Below are positions 1 to 8,358 of a stretch of 64,000 nt of DNA, one piece after another (positions within the stretch are counted from its first letter, which is position 1; each line of letters starts with the position of its first letter). Under the pieces are notes generated by a model, which saw only the letters and a program-made list of their open reading frames with translations, made no database searches and was not told the origin of the DNA. The stretch is from NCBI RefSeq assembly GCF_000971215.1, contig NZ_BBMA01000004.1, positions 291,187 through 355,186 of the forward strand. Reading direction: 5' to 3'. This DNA is from Demequina silvatica (GTDB lineage Bacteria > Actinomycetota > Actinomycetes > Actinomycetales > Demequinaceae). The position numbers and the translations under genes are program-made.

Positions 1-803
1 TCGGGGTGACCGAAGAACCAGAACAGGTGCTGCCACAGGATGGCTCCGCCGTTGTCCGGGTTGAACACCTGCGAGTGCAGCACGCGGTCCGAGCCCAGCG
101 CGAACAGCGCCGAGGCGAGCGGCGGGAAGGCCAGCAGGACCAGCATCGACGTCACCAGGATGTTCCAGGTGAAGATCGGCATGCGGAACATGGTCATGCC
201 CGGCGCACGCATGGTGACGATGGTGGTGATGAAGTTCACCGAGCCGAGGATGGTGCCGAAGCCGCCGAGCGCGAGCCCGAAGACCCACAGGTCGCCGCCC
301 ACGCCGGGCGAGTACACGGAGTTCGACAGCGGCGCGTACGCGAACCAGCCGAACGACGCGGCGCCCTGCGGCGTGAAGAAGCCGGCCATCGCGATGACGC
401 CGCCGAACAGGTACAGCCAGTAGGCGAGCATGTTGAGGCGCGGGAACGCGACGTCGGGCGCGCCGATCTGCAGCGGCATGATGAAGTTCGCGAAGCCCGC
501 GAAGAGCGGCGTCGCGAACAGCAGCAGCATGATCGTGCCGTGCATGGTGAACAGCTGGTTGTACTGCTCCGCCGACTGCACCACCTGGATGCCGGGCTCG
601 AACAGCTCGGCGCGGATCAGCAGCGCGAGCAGGCCGCCCACGATGAAGAAGAAGAACGACGTGATCAGGTACATGTACCCGATGGTCTTGTGGTCGGTGG
701 AGGTGATCCACTTGATGACCAGGGAGCCGCGACGGGTCGGGGTCGCGGGGATGACGGCGGTCCGGCGCTCGTCGCCGGAGACCTCGAAGGGGACGGTGGC
801 CAT
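1..803 (-). CDS. ctaD: Cytochrome c oxidase subunit I, N-terminal part (cut by window edge)
   Basis: This is the first ~267 codons of the haem-copper oxidase core subunit that reduces O2 in the cytoplasmic membrane. The reverse strand starts [14 protein letters not shown] and continues through [16 protein letters not shown], the TMHGTIM segment with a haem-ligand His, and several membrane helices ([38 protein letters not shown]). It runs off the window at [11 protein letters not shown], so the Cu-B His cluster and C-terminus lie outside. The ATG overlaps the ctaC stop by one base (TGATG), so the two genes are translationally coupled. Family assignment is secure; only completeness is unknown. 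Confidence 0.97.
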   Translation of the reverse strand, partial: MATVPFEVSGDERRTAVIPATPTRRGSLVIKWITSTDHKTIGYMYLITSFFFFIVGGLLALLIRAELFEPGIQVVQSAEQYNQLFTMHGTIMLLLFATPLFAGFANFIMPLQIGAPDVAFPRLNMLAYWLYLFGGVIAMAGFFTPQGAASFGWFAYAPLSNSVYSPGVGGDLWVFGLALGGFGTILGSVNFITTIVTMRAPGMTMFRMPIFTWNILVTSMLVLLAFPPLASALFALGSDRVLHSQVFNPDNGGAILWQHLFWFFGHP

Positions 804-1678
804 CAGGACTCAGACTCCTCGTGCTGCTCGGTCAGCTGGACCACCTGGTCGCGGCTGTACTCGTCGACGCCGATCTGACCCGAGTAGCCCTCGTTGCGGA
901 GCTCCTCCATGTGGGCGTCGTACTCCTCGCGGGACACCACGGCCACGTTGAAGAGCATGGAGGCGTGGTACTCGCCGCAGAGCTCGGCGCACTTGCCCTG
1001 GTAGAGGCCCTCCTGCGTGGGGATGACCTGGAACGTGTTGGTCTTGCCCGGGATCACGTCCTCCTTGTAGAGGAACGCGGGGATCCAGAACGAGTGGATG
1101 ACGTCGCGCGAGTCGAGCGTGAACTCGACGCGCTCGTCGACCGGGAGGTACAGGGTCGGGAGCGTCTCCTCGACGCCCTCCTCGCCGGTGAGGGTGGCCT
1201 GGACGCCCGGGTCGTAGACGTCGTCGTCGACGTAGTTGAAGTCCCAGCTCCACTGCTTGCCCACCACGTTGATGTGGATGTCGGGCGTCTCGGAGGTGTC
1301 CTTGATGGCCGCGATGTCCTCGGCGGTGTACTTGAACAGCACGCCGATCATCAGCAGCGGGACGATGGTGTACATCAGCTCGAGCGGCACGTTCGCACGC
1401 GTCTGCACGGGGAGCTTGTTGTCCCCCTTGCGCTTGCGGTAGACGGCGACCGCCCACAGGATCAGGCCCCAGGTGATGACGCCGACGGTGAGCGCGGCGA
1501 TCCAGGAACCGTTCCAGAGGGTGATGATCCGCCCGGTCTGGTTGGTGACTTCAGGCGAGCTGGGAAGTGCGCCGTTCTCGATGCCGTTGGCGCATCCTGC
1601 CAGGAGGGACGTCAGTCCCAGGACAGCGATGCCTGCCAGGGCTTTTCCGGGCACGCGGGGACGTGAAAGGTGGGACAC
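803..1678 (-). CDS. ctaC: Cytochrome c oxidase subunit II (lipoprotein, CuA domain)
   Basis: Subunit II accepts electrons from cytochrome c or the bcc complex and passes them through its binuclear CuA centre to subunit I. The 291-residue protein has a signal peptide with lipobox LLAGC (Cys29), two transmembrane helices (about 55-75 and 103-120), and an extracytoplasmic cupredoxin domain. The CuA ligands are visible in [14 protein letters not shown] (Cys230, Cys234, His238, Met241) with an upstream His in [10 protein letters not shown]. It precedes ctaD and overlaps it by one base. The start lies 33 bp from the divergent desulfurase-like gene, so both promoters share a very short spacer. Confidence 0.97.
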   Translation of the reverse strand: MSHLSRPRVPGKALAGIAVLGLTSLLAGCANGIENGALPSSPEVTNQTGRIITLWNGSWIAALTVGVITWGLILWAVAVYRKRKGDNKLPVQTRANVPLELMYTIVPLLMIGVLFKYTAEDIAAIKDTSETPDIHINVVGKQWSWDFNYVDDDVYDPGVQATLTGEEGVEETLPTLYLPVDERVEFTLDSRDVIHSFWIPAFLYKEDVIPGKTNTFQVIPTQEGLYQGKCAELCGEYHASMLFNVAVVSREEYDAHMEELRNEGYSGQIGVDEYSRDQVVQLTEQHEESES

Positions 1679-1710
1679 GCTGGCAGTCTAGCGCGCTGTA
1701 CCGTGATGCC

Positions 1711-2844
1711 ATGCAGGTCGCGCGCATGTTCCTGGACGCCAGTGGTTCCGCTCCTATGACGAACAGGACGCTCGAGGCGTTCCAGGCCGGCCTCGCGGAC
1801 GGATGGACGGATCCCGCCCGCCTCCACACCGAGTCGCGTCGTGCCAGGCAGCTTCTCGACGCGTCGCGCGAGGCGATCGCGGAGGCGCTGGGCGCCCGCC
1901 CCGAGCACACGCACCTCGCGCACTCCCCCCATGCCGCGATCGAGCGGGTCATCGCGGGCGTGTTCACGGCGCGCCGCGGCCGCGACCGCATCGTCGCGTC
2001 CGCCGTCGAGCGCGACGCCACGCTGCACGCCGCCACCCACGTCGCGGCAGGGAACGTCACGACCGTCCCCGTGGATGCCCGCGGCCACCTCGACCTCGAG
2101 GCGTTCGCCGCGGAGATCGCCGTGCCCGACGTCGCGCTCGCCGCGGTCCAGCACGCCAATCACGAGATCGGCACCGTGCAGCGCCTCGCGGACGTCGCGG
2201 CGCTCACCGCCGCGGCCAAGGTGCCGCTGCTGGTCGACGCGACGGCGAGCATCGGTCACGGCCCCTCCCCCGCGCACTGGGACGCGCTGGTGGCGAACCC
2301 CGCGGACTGGGGCGGCCCCGCCGGGCTCGGCATCGTGGCGCTGCGCCCCCAGACGCGGTGGCTGCCCGCGTGGCCCGAGGGCGACGACTGGGCGCCCGGC
2401 GGCGTCCTGGTCCCCGCCGTCCTCGCCGCCGCTGTCGCGCTGCAGGAGCGGCGTGAGGAGCTCGACGCCACGTCGCTGCGCCTGCACGGCCTGGTCTCCC
2501 GCGTGCGCGACGCCGCCGCGGCGTGGCCCGGCGTCGACGTGGTGGGCGATCCCGACGAGCGCCTCCCCCACGTCGTCACCTTCTCGTGCCTGTACGTCGA
2601 TGGCGAGGCGCTGCTGACGCGGCTCGACCGCGAGGGCATCGCGGTGGGCTCCGGCTCGGCCTGCACCACCAGCACGCTCGAGCCCAGCCGCGTGCTCGCC
2701 GCCGTGGGGGCGCTCAGCCACGGCAACGTGCGCCTGGGCCTGCACCCGGGCGTCACGGACGCCGACATCGACCGGCTCGTCGCGCTCATGCCGCGCGTGA
2801 TCGCGGACCTGCGCGCCGAGGCGGGCGCGCCCGAGGTGGCCTGA
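1711..2844 (+). CDS. Cysteine-desulfurase-like aminotransferase-fold protein lacking the PLP lysine
   Basis: The 377-residue protein has the class V aminotransferase (NifS/IscS) outline: QHANHEIGTVQ, LLVDATASIGH and the sulfur-accepting loop GSGSACTTSTLEPSRVL with Cys318. However, the motif that normally reads SAHKxxGPKG is NPADWGGPAG, so the Schiff-base Lys is Asp199. The His that stacks on PLP is Arg101 (VERDAT) and the usual Gln after the PLP-binding Asp176 is Ala179. It may therefore be a PLP-independent sulfur relay or scaffold rather than a desulfurase. The next gene, one base later, is TusA-like. The ATG at 1711 sits six bases after a TACCGT box, suggesting a leaderless mRNA; an ATG at 1726 is an alternative. 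Confidence 0.85.
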   Translation: MQVARMFLDASGSAPMTNRTLEAFQAGLADGWTDPARLHTESRRARQLLDASREAIAEALGARPEHTHLAHSPHAAIERVIAGVFTARRGRDRIVASAVERDATLHAATHVAAGNVTTVPVDARGHLDLEAFAAEIAVPDVALAAVQHANHEIGTVQRLADVAALTAAAKVPLLVDATASIGHGPSPAHWDALVANPADWGGPAGLGIVALRPQTRWLPAWPEGDDWAPGGVLVPAVLAAAVALQERREELDATSLRLHGLVSRVRDAAAAWPGVDVVGDPDERLPHVVTFSCLYVDGEALLTRLDREGIAVGSGSACTTSTLEPSRVLAAVGALSHGNVRLGLHPGVTDADIDRLVALMPRVIADLRAEAGAPEVA

Positions 2845-2845
2845 C

Positions 2846-3103
2846 GTGACGGGGGACGATGCGGCGGTCGCGGACGGCGGTCACGTCACCGTCGACGCGA
2901 TGGGCCTGGTGTGCCCGCTGCCCATCATCGAGCTGGCGAAGGCGGCCCGCGGCAGGGAGGCCGGCACCGAGATCACGGTGCTGTGCACGGACGTCGCCGC
3001 GCGGGTCGACGTGCCGGCGTGGGCCCGCATGACGGGCCACGAGTTCGTGGGAGAGATGAAGACGGACGGTGCGGGCATAGCCCTCACCGTCCGTCTCCGC
3101 TGA
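2846..3103 (+). CDS. TusA/SirA-family sulfur carrier protein
   Basis: An 85-residue protein with the TusA signature GLVCPLPIIELAKA, whose Cys23 (CPxP) would carry a persulfide. The fold ends with the usual hydrophobic strands (GAGIALTVRLR). The GTG start follows the upstream stop by one base (TGAC GTG), so it is co-translated with the desulfurase-like gene. In known systems TusA takes sulfur from IscS; here the neighbouring partner lacks catalytic residues, so the source of sulfur is unclear. A copy of the GGACGATGCG motif encodes residues GDDA at the extreme N-terminus, before the conserved domain. Confidence 0.85.
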   Translation: MTGDDAAVADGGHVTVDAMGLVCPLPIIELAKAARGREAGTEITVLCTDVAARVDVPAWARMTGHEFVGEMKTDGAGIALTVRLR

Positions 3104-3115
3104 ATCCGCTACCGG

Positions 3116-3469
3116 TCAGCTGAAGGAGTCTCCACACGCGCAGGAGCTCGAAGCGTTCGGGTTATCGATGGTGAAACCCTGCTTCTCGATGGTGTCCGCG
3201 AAGTCGATCGTCGCGCCGTCCAGGTACGGGACCGACATCTTGTCGACCACGACCTCCACGCCGTCGAAGTCGCGAACCGCGTCTCCGTCCAGCGAGCGCT
3301 CGTCGAAGTAGAGCTGGTAGATCAGGCCCGAGCAACCGCCCGGCTGCACCGCGAGGCGCAGTCGAAGGTCTTCGCGGCCCTCCTGCTCGAGAAGGCTCCT
3401 GACCTTCGCCGCCGCAGCATCGGTGATGACGACGCCGTGCGACGTGGTCTCGGTTGCGAGATCAGTCAT
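3116..3469 (-). CDS. erpA: HesB/IscA-type iron-sulfur cluster insertion protein
   Basis: An A-type Fe-S carrier of 117 residues. It delivers clusters to apo-proteins. The three cysteines of the family are present: one in QPGGCSGLIYQLYF and two in the C-terminal SSCACGDSFS (family norm CGCGxSF). The start was set at ATG 3469 because AGGAGG lies five bases upstream; longer forms are possible but lack this site. It converges on the TusA-like gene with only 12 bp between stops. Next to ctaC and a glycerate-kinase-like gene it matches the order Rv2204c-Rv2205c remembered from mycobacteria. NadA, an Fe-S enzyme, is encoded nearby. Confidence 0.92.
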   Translation of the reverse strand: MTDLATETTSHGVVITDAAAAKVRSLLEQEGREDLRLRLAVQPGGCSGLIYQLYFDERSLDGDAVRDFDGVEVVVDKMSVPYLDGATIDFADTIEKQGFTIDNPNASSSCACGDSFS

Positions 3470-3556
3470 CGACGCCTCCTCTCTCTCGGGTTTCCTTGTC
3501 AAGCGTACGCCGCCCGCCCGGTATTCCGAACCCCCGGCGGAAGATTGGTGGATACG

Positions 3557-4537
3557 TCAGCGATCGGGCGTCCACGTGTGGGCCACCCGACGGATCTGGT
3601 CCGTCAGCGCAGCCTCCCCCGGAGGGGCCTCGTGCGCCGCCGCGATCCCCGCGGCCATGAGGTCGCGCCTGCCGACCGCGAGGTGCGACGTGACCACCAC
3701 GCACGGGACGCCCCGGCGCGCGGCGAGCGTCGAGGCGGCGGAGGCGACCCCGTGGTCGAGGTCGCGGGCCGCCAGCCGCTCGACCACGGCGACCACCAGG
3801 TCGGCGTCCGCGGCCGCCGCGTCGAGGCCCGCGAGCTCGGCGGCCGCCGGTGCCGCCGGCATGAGGCGCGCTCCGATCGCCGCGAGGGCGTAGGCGAGGC
3901 CGCCCGCCGCACCCGTGCCCGGCTCGTCCGACAGGCGCGTCGGCCCGAGCAGCGCCCGGCGCGACGCCACCGGATCGGCGTCCCGTGCGATCGCCGCCCA
4001 CCGCTCCTCCTGGACCTGCGCCGCCTGGGCGAGCGCCGCATCGTGCTCCCTGCCGTCCCGCACCGCAGCGCTCATGCCGGTGAATCCCAGCAGGGGCCGG
4101 TCGGACCCGACGAGCGCGACGATGTCGAGCGTCGCGACGCCGGCGCGCGCGGCCTCGAGGCCGCCGCTCCACAGGTCCGCGGCGTCGCCCGCAGGGGGCT
4201 CGTCGCCCAGGGGCACCACCACGCGTCCGGTCTCGCCCGCGGCCGCGAGCCCGAGCAGCGCCGCGCTCAGCGCACCCGGCTCCCAGCGCGTGCCCGTGAC
4301 GGGAGCGAGCACCACCACCCCGGCCGCCCGCCGGGCCGTCGCGCCGCCGACGGGCCAGGGCTCGCCGGCCAGCGCATCGGCCGTGCGGGGCCCGCCCGCG
4401 GGCGTGCCGACCACCGTCAGGGACACCCGTGAAGCCGCCGCGGACCAGGCATCTCGGACCATTCGGGCGGTGGCGTCCGGGGACAGCGTCCCGGCGTCGA
4501 CGAGGGGCCAGCTCTGGGCTGCGATGACGGCACGCAT
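3557..4537 (-). CDS. Glycerate-kinase-family protein, divergent and short
   Basis: The 326-residue product carries the C-terminal hallmark of the GckA/GlxK glycerate kinase family, PGTGAAGGLAYALAAIGARL, and DLVVAVVERL in the matching place. The family is usually about 370-380 residues, and the N-terminal DSFKGSLSA-type motif appears as AAQSWPLVDAGTLS, so the conserved Lys is missing. Catalytic competence is doubtful. The ATG at 4537 was chosen as the start of homology; upstream in-frame sequence is Arg/Ser-rich and unlikely to be translated. It lies divergently from nadA with a 40-bp spacer. Family: fairly sure; activity: unsure. Confidence 0.7.
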   Translation of the reverse strand: MRAVIAAQSWPLVDAGTLSPDATARMVRDAWSAAASRVSLTVVGTPAGGPRTADALAGEPWPVGGATARRAAGVVVLAPVTGTRWEPGALSAALLGLAAAGETGRVVVPLGDEPPAGDAADLWSGGLEAARAGVATLDIVALVGSDRPLLGFTGMSAAVRDGREHDAALAQAAQVQEERWAAIARDADPVASRRALLGPTRLSDEPGTGAAGGLAYALAAIGARLMPAAPAAAELAGLDAAAADADLVVAVVERLAARDLDHGVASAASTLAARRGVPCVVVTSHLAVGRRDLMAAGIAAAHEAPPGEAALTDQIRRVAHTWTPDR

Positions 4538-4577
4538 GGGCTCAAGTGTGCCCTGCCGACCGTGCGACAATGAGCAG

Positions 4578-5780
4578 ATGACCCAGACCTTCCATGAGCC
4601 CTCGCCGTCTGCGCTGATGCTCCTGGGCGAGCGTCGCGACCCGCTCTCGGAGCGTGGGGTCGACTGCACCGGCGCCTTGCCGTCGCCCTCGGATCCCGAC
4701 CTGGTGGAGCGCGCACGCGCGGCCAAGGAGGCCCTGGGCGACCGGGTGTTCATCCTCGGTCACCACTACCAGCGCGACGAGGTCATCCAGTTCGCGGACG
4801 TCACGGGCGACTCGTTCAAGCTCGCGCGCGACGCGGCCGCGCGTCCGGAGGCCGAGTTCATCGTCTTCTGCGGCGTCCACTTCATGGCCGAGAGCGCGGA
4901 CATCCTCACGTCCGACCAGCAGGCCGTGGTGCTGCCCGACATGGCGGCCGGCTGCTCGATGGCGGACATGGCGAACATCAACCAGGTCGACGACGCCTGG
5001 GCGCAGCTCGAGGAGGCCGGCGTCGCCTCGCGCACCGTGCCGGTGACGTACATGAACTCGACCGCCGCCATCAAGGCGTTCTGCGGCGAGCACGGCGGCG
5101 TGGTCTGCACCTCATCCAACGCGGAGGTCGCGATGCGCTGGGCGTACGACCAGGTGGGCGGCGTCGACGGCGACGGCAAGGTGCTGTTCCTGCCCGACCA
5201 GCACCTGGGCCGCAACACCGCCGTCCTCAAGCTCGGCCTGTCGCTCGACGACTGCATCGTGTGGGACCCCCGCAAGCCCCTGGGCGGCAACACCCCCGAG
5301 GCGGTCGAGGCGGCGCGCGTCATCCTGTGGAAGGGCCACTGCTCGGTGCACGGCCGCTTCCGCCGCAGCCACGTCGACAAGTTCCGCGAGCAGGTGCCCG
5401 GGATCAACGTGCTGGTGCACCCCGAGTGCGCGCACGAGGTCGTGACGGCCGCGGACCACGTGGGCTCCACCGAGTACATCATCAACACCCTCGACGCCGC
5501 CGAGCCCGGCTCCAAGTGGGTCATCGGCACGGAGCTCAACCTGGTCCGTCGGGTCGCGAACGCGCACCCCGACAAGGAGGTGCACTTCCTCGAGGACACA
5601 GTGTGCTTCTGCTCCACCATGAACCGCATCGACCTGCCCCACCTCGTGTGGGCGCTCGAGACGCTCGTCGCGGGCGAGGTGCCCAACCGGATCGTCGTCG
5701 ACGACGAGACGCAGCGCCTCGCCAAGGTCGCGCTCGACCGCATGCTCGCGCTGCCCGCGCTCCACCCTGCCAAGGACTGA
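4578..5780 (+). CDS. nadA: Quinolinate synthase A
   Basis: NadA condenses iminoaspartate with dihydroxyacetone phosphate to quinolinate in de novo NAD synthesis and needs a [4Fe-4S] cluster. The 400-residue protein has ILGHHYQRDEVIQFAD near the N-terminus, the Cys segment FCGVHFMAES (Cys98), VHPEC (Cys284) and CFCSTMNR (Cys343/345), plus VVCTSSNAEVAMRWAYDQ. The ATG at 4578 begins MTQTFHEPS; upstream in-frame sequence is the shadow of the divergent gene. No nadB or nadC follows, which is unusual for actinobacteria where nadABC are often adjacent; DUF3043 is next. Fe-S supply by the nearby ErpA-like protein is plausible. Confidence 0.96.
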   Translation: MTQTFHEPSPSALMLLGERRDPLSERGVDCTGALPSPSDPDLVERARAAKEALGDRVFILGHHYQRDEVIQFADVTGDSFKLARDAAARPEAEFIVFCGVHFMAESADILTSDQQAVVLPDMAAGCSMADMANINQVDDAWAQLEEAGVASRTVPVTYMNSTAAIKAFCGEHGGVVCTSSNAEVAMRWAYDQVGGVDGDGKVLFLPDQHLGRNTAVLKLGLSLDDCIVWDPRKPLGGNTPEAVEAARVILWKGHCSVHGRFRRSHVDKFREQVPGINVLVHPECAHEVVTAADHVGSTEYIINTLDAAEPGSKWVIGTELNLVRRVANAHPDKEVHFLEDTVCFCSTMNRIDLPHLVWALETLVAGEVPNRIVVDDETQRLAKVALDRMLALPALHPAKD

Positions 5781-5817
5781 CCAGAAGGACGGACACGGGC
5801 CCCGGCCCGCATTGCTC

Positions 5818-6384
5818 ATGAGCGACAACAACACCCCCGAGACCGAGACCCCCGGCGTCTCCCCCGCCACCAAGGGCCGCCCGACCCCCAAGCGCAAGGA
5901 CCAGGAGGCCGCGCGCCGCCGTCCCGTGGTCGCCGACACCAAGGCGGACAAGAAGGCGCAGCGCGAGCGCCAGCGCGTGCAGCGCGAGAAGGAGTTCCAG
6001 GCGATGCGCGAGGGCGACGAGCGCAACATGCCGTACGAGCACCGCGGCCCCGAGCGTCGCTGGCTGCGCGACTCGGTCGACGCCCGCACCTCGCCCGGCG
6101 AGTTCCTGCTGCCCCTGTCGATCGTCTTCGTGATCGCGTCGCTCCTGGTGCCCGCCGAGTCGTGGCTGGGCCTCGGGCTGATCGTGCTGTTCTACGTCAT
6201 CGTGCTCGGCGTCGCGGTCGACACGTGGCTGATGATCCGCCGTCTCAAGAAGCGCTTCATCGAGAAGTTCGGGGTCAAGCGCATCCCCCGCGGCTGGACG
6301 TTCTACGTGATCGCCCGCCACCTCAACATCCGCCGCTTCCGCGCCCCCAAGCCTGTGGTCAAGCGCGGCGAGTACCCGGTCTGA
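5818..6384 (+). CDS. DUF3043 membrane protein
   Basis: A 188-residue actinobacterial protein of unknown role. The first ~95 residues are hydrophilic and rich in Lys, Arg and Glu (RPTPKRKDQEAARRR, KKAQRERQRVQREKEF), followed by two adjacent membrane helices (LLPLSIVFVIASLLVP and LGLGLIVLFYVIVLGVAV) and a basic C-terminal tail RRLKKRFIEKFGVKRIPRGW. This is the DUF3043 arrangement. The ATG at 5818 gives MSDNNTPETE; an in-frame start two codons earlier is less natural. It lies 37 bp after nadA in the same direction and is followed by a strong terminator, so nadA and this gene probably form one transcript. Confidence 0.85.
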   Translation: MSDNNTPETETPGVSPATKGRPTPKRKDQEAARRRPVVADTKADKKAQRERQRVQREKEFQAMREGDERNMPYEHRGPERRWLRDSVDARTSPGEFLLPLSIVFVIASLLVPAESWLGLGLIVLFYVIVLGVAVDTWLMIRRLKKRFIEKFGVKRIPRGWTFYVIARHLNIRRFRAPKPVVKRGEYPV

Positions 6385-6405
6385 CCGGACCGCGTCACCC
6401 TTCAC

Positions 6406-6434
6406 GAGAGCCCGGGCCCACGGCCCGGGCTCTC
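6406..6434 (+). terminator. Rho-independent-type hairpin after DUF3043 gene
   Basis: A perfect 13-bp stem (GAGAGCCCGGGCC with its complement) closes a 3-base loop, 22 bases after the stop codon. It lacks a long T run, as is common in high-GC actinobacteria. It separates nadA-DUF3043 from the reductase gene. Confidence 0.85.
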
Positions 6435-6495
6435 GTCGTCTCCGCCGCATTCCCCGTTTCGCGCGCCGCTGAAACGGCCGCGCCCGGGCGAGCGG

Positions 6496-6505
6496 CGCAT
6501 CGTCC
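6496..6505 (-). repeat. GGACGATGCG motif copy, intergenic
   Basis: One reverse-orientation copy of the window-wide 10-mer, with the flanking G giving GGGACGATGCG. It lies just upstream of the TAGGGT box of the aldo/keto reductase gene. Confidence 0.8.
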
Positions 6506-6512
6506 CTCCCTC

Positions 6513-6518
6513 TAGGGT
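6513..6518 (+). promoter_or_regulatory. -10 box TAGGGT of a leaderless gene
   Basis: TAGGGT ends six bases before the ATG at 6525, the spacing expected when transcription begins at the start codon. No Shine-Dalgarno sequence is present. Confidence 0.6.
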
Positions 6519-6524
6519 CGACCC

Positions 6525-7532
6525 ATGGTCAACTATCGCTACCTGGGCAACTCCGGACTCAAGATCACCGAGCTCACCTACGGCAACTGGATCACCCACG
6601 CGTCGCAGGTCGAGAACGACCAGGCGAAGGCGTGCGTGCGCGCCGCGCTGGACGTCGGCATCACGTCCTTCGACACCGCGGACGTGTACGCGAACACCGC
6701 CGCGGAGACGGTGCTGGGAGACGCGCTGCGGGGCGAGCGTCGCGAGAGCCTCGAGATCTTCACCAAGGTCTACTGGCCCACCGGCCCCGGCGGCGCCAAC
6801 GACACCGGGCTGTCGCGCAAGCACATCATGGAGTCCATCAACGGCTCCCTCACGCGCCTCAAGACCGACTACGTGGACCTCTACCAGGCGCATCGCTACG
6901 ACTACGACACGCCGCTCGAGGAGACGATGAGCGCATTCGCGGACATCGTGCACGCGGGCAAGGCGCACTACATCGGCGTGAGCGAGTGGACGGCGGACCA
7001 GATCCGGGCCGGCGCGGCGCTCGCCAAGGAGCTGCGGATCCCGTTCGTGTCCTCGCAGCCGCAGTACTCGATGCTGTGGCGCGTGATCGAGGACGAGGTG
7101 GTGCCGGCATCGAAGGAGGTGGGCGTCGGGCAGATCGTGTGGTCGCCGGTCGCGCAGGGCATCCTCACCGGCAAGTACAAGCCGGGCCAGCCGGCCCCCG
7201 CCGGGTCGCGGGCCACCGACGAGAAGTCGGGCGCGCGCTTCATCGAGCGCTTCATGAAGGACGACATCCTCACGCGCGTCGCGGGGCTGCAGCCGATCGC
7301 GGACGAGCTGGGCCTCACCATGGCGCAGCTCGCGATCGCGTGGGTGCTGCAGAACGACAACGTCTCCGCGGCGATCATCGGCGCGTCGCGTCCCGAGCAG
7401 ATCGTCGACAACGCCAAGGCGTCGGGCGTCGAGATCCCCGCCGAGCTGATGGTGCGGATCGACGAGGTGCTGGGCGACATCGTCGAGCGCGACCCGGCGC
7501 GGACCACCGAGGCGGGTCCGCTGTCGCGCTGA
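6525..7532 (+). CDS. Aldo/keto reductase (Kv-beta/YghZ-like)
   Basis: A 335-residue NADPH-dependent oxidoreductase of the TIM-barrel aldo/keto reductase superfamily. The catalytic tetrad is recognisable: Asp and Tyr in FDTADVYANTA, Lys in EIFTKVYWP, and His in LYQAHRYDYD. Cofactor-binding elements IVWSPVAQGILTGKY and AAIIGASRPEQIVDN place it in the potassium-channel beta-subunit/YghZ branch. The physiological substrate cannot be read from the sequence. It stands alone between two hairpin terminators, with a leaderless-type promoter. Confidence 0.92.
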   Translation: MVNYRYLGNSGLKITELTYGNWITHASQVENDQAKACVRAALDVGITSFDTADVYANTAAETVLGDALRGERRESLEIFTKVYWPTGPGGANDTGLSRKHIMESINGSLTRLKTDYVDLYQAHRYDYDTPLEETMSAFADIVHAGKAHYIGVSEWTADQIRAGAALAKELRIPFVSSQPQYSMLWRVIEDEVVPASKEVGVGQIVWSPVAQGILTGKYKPGQPAPAGSRATDEKSGARFIERFMKDDILTRVAGLQPIADELGLTMAQLAIAWVLQNDNVSAAIIGASRPEQIVDNAKASGVEIPAELMVRIDEVLGDIVERDPARTTEAGPLSR

Positions 7533-7560
7533 CCGACCGCCGCGCACGCCGCAGACACAC

Positions 7561-7589
7561 GAAGGCCCCGGGATGATCCCGGGGCCTTC
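7561..7589 (+). terminator. Hairpin terminator after aldo/keto reductase
   Basis: Perfect 13-bp stem (GAAGGCCCCGGGA and complement) around a TGA loop, 28 bases after the stop codon. Confidence 0.85.
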
Positions 7590-7691
7590 GCTGCATCAAA
7601 GGAGAAAACAATGCTCGTACGCCTGGCAGGTGCGTACATGGGGTGAACGCGCGGGTGGGCGGACGTGTTCCCGCGGGCGCAGACTGGAGGG

Positions 7692-8351
7692 ATGGAGCTC
7701 CTTCGGGATCGCGACGATGCGGGGGCCCGGTTGACCTGGCTGCTGTCGCCTCTGGTGACGCAGGGCGACGCGACGGGCGCCGTGGTCCTGGGCCTGCCGC
7801 GCGGCGGGGTGCCGGTGGGCGCGGCGATCGCACGAGGGCTGGGCCTGCCGCTGGACGTGGTCGTGGTGCGCAAGCTCGGGGCGCCGTCCAACCCCGAGTA
7901 CGGGTTCGGGGCCGTGGGCGAGGGCGGGGTGCGCGTGCTCGACCGCGAGGCGATGGCGGTGCTGCGGATCACCGACGAGGACGTCGAGCGGATCGAGGCG
8001 CGCGAGCGGGAGATCCTCGAGGCGCGGCTCACGGCGTACCGGGCGGTGCGTCCGCGCGTGCCGATCGCGGGGCGCACCGCGATCGTGGTGGACGACGGCA
8101 TCGCGACGGGCGGCACCGCGCGGGCCGCGGCGCACGTGGCGCGGTCCGCCGGGGCGTCGCGGGTGATCATCGCGGCGGGGGTGGCAGCGCCCGAGTCGCT
8201 CCACGCGCTGATGAAGGACGCGTCCGCGGACCTGGCGCTCGCGGCGCTCATCCCCAACCGCCTGGCCGCGGTGGGCCAGTGGTACCTCAACTTCTCCCAG
8301 ACGCCCGAGTCCGAGGTGATCCGGCTGCTCGAGGAGGCCGCCGCGCGGTGA
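7692..8351 (+). CDS. Phosphoribosyltransferase-family protein
   Basis: A 219-residue type I PRTase-fold protein. The PRPP-binding motif is IVVDDGIATGGTARAA; the N-terminal half has VVLGLPRGGVPVGAAIARGLGLPLDVVVVRKLGAP, typical of the stand-alone actinobacterial phosphoribosyltransferases rather than of HPRT or APRT. Substrate unknown. ATG 7692 was chosen because GGAGG lies just upstream and homology begins there; an in-frame ATG at 7665 would add nine poorly conserved residues. A one-mismatch copy of the repeated motif (GACGATGCG at 7713) encodes DDAG near the N-terminus. The gene converges on the LysR gene with a 7-bp gap. Confidence 0.85.
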   Translation: MELLRDRDDAGARLTWLLSPLVTQGDATGAVVLGLPRGGVPVGAAIARGLGLPLDVVVVRKLGAPSNPEYGFGAVGEGGVRVLDREAMAVLRITDEDVERIEAREREILEARLTAYRAVRPRVPIAGRTAIVVDDGIATGGTARAAAHVARSAGASRVIIAAGVAAPESLHALMKDASADLALAALIPNRLAAVGQWYLNFSQTPESEVIRLLEEAAAR

Positions 8352-8358
8352 CGTCCCG

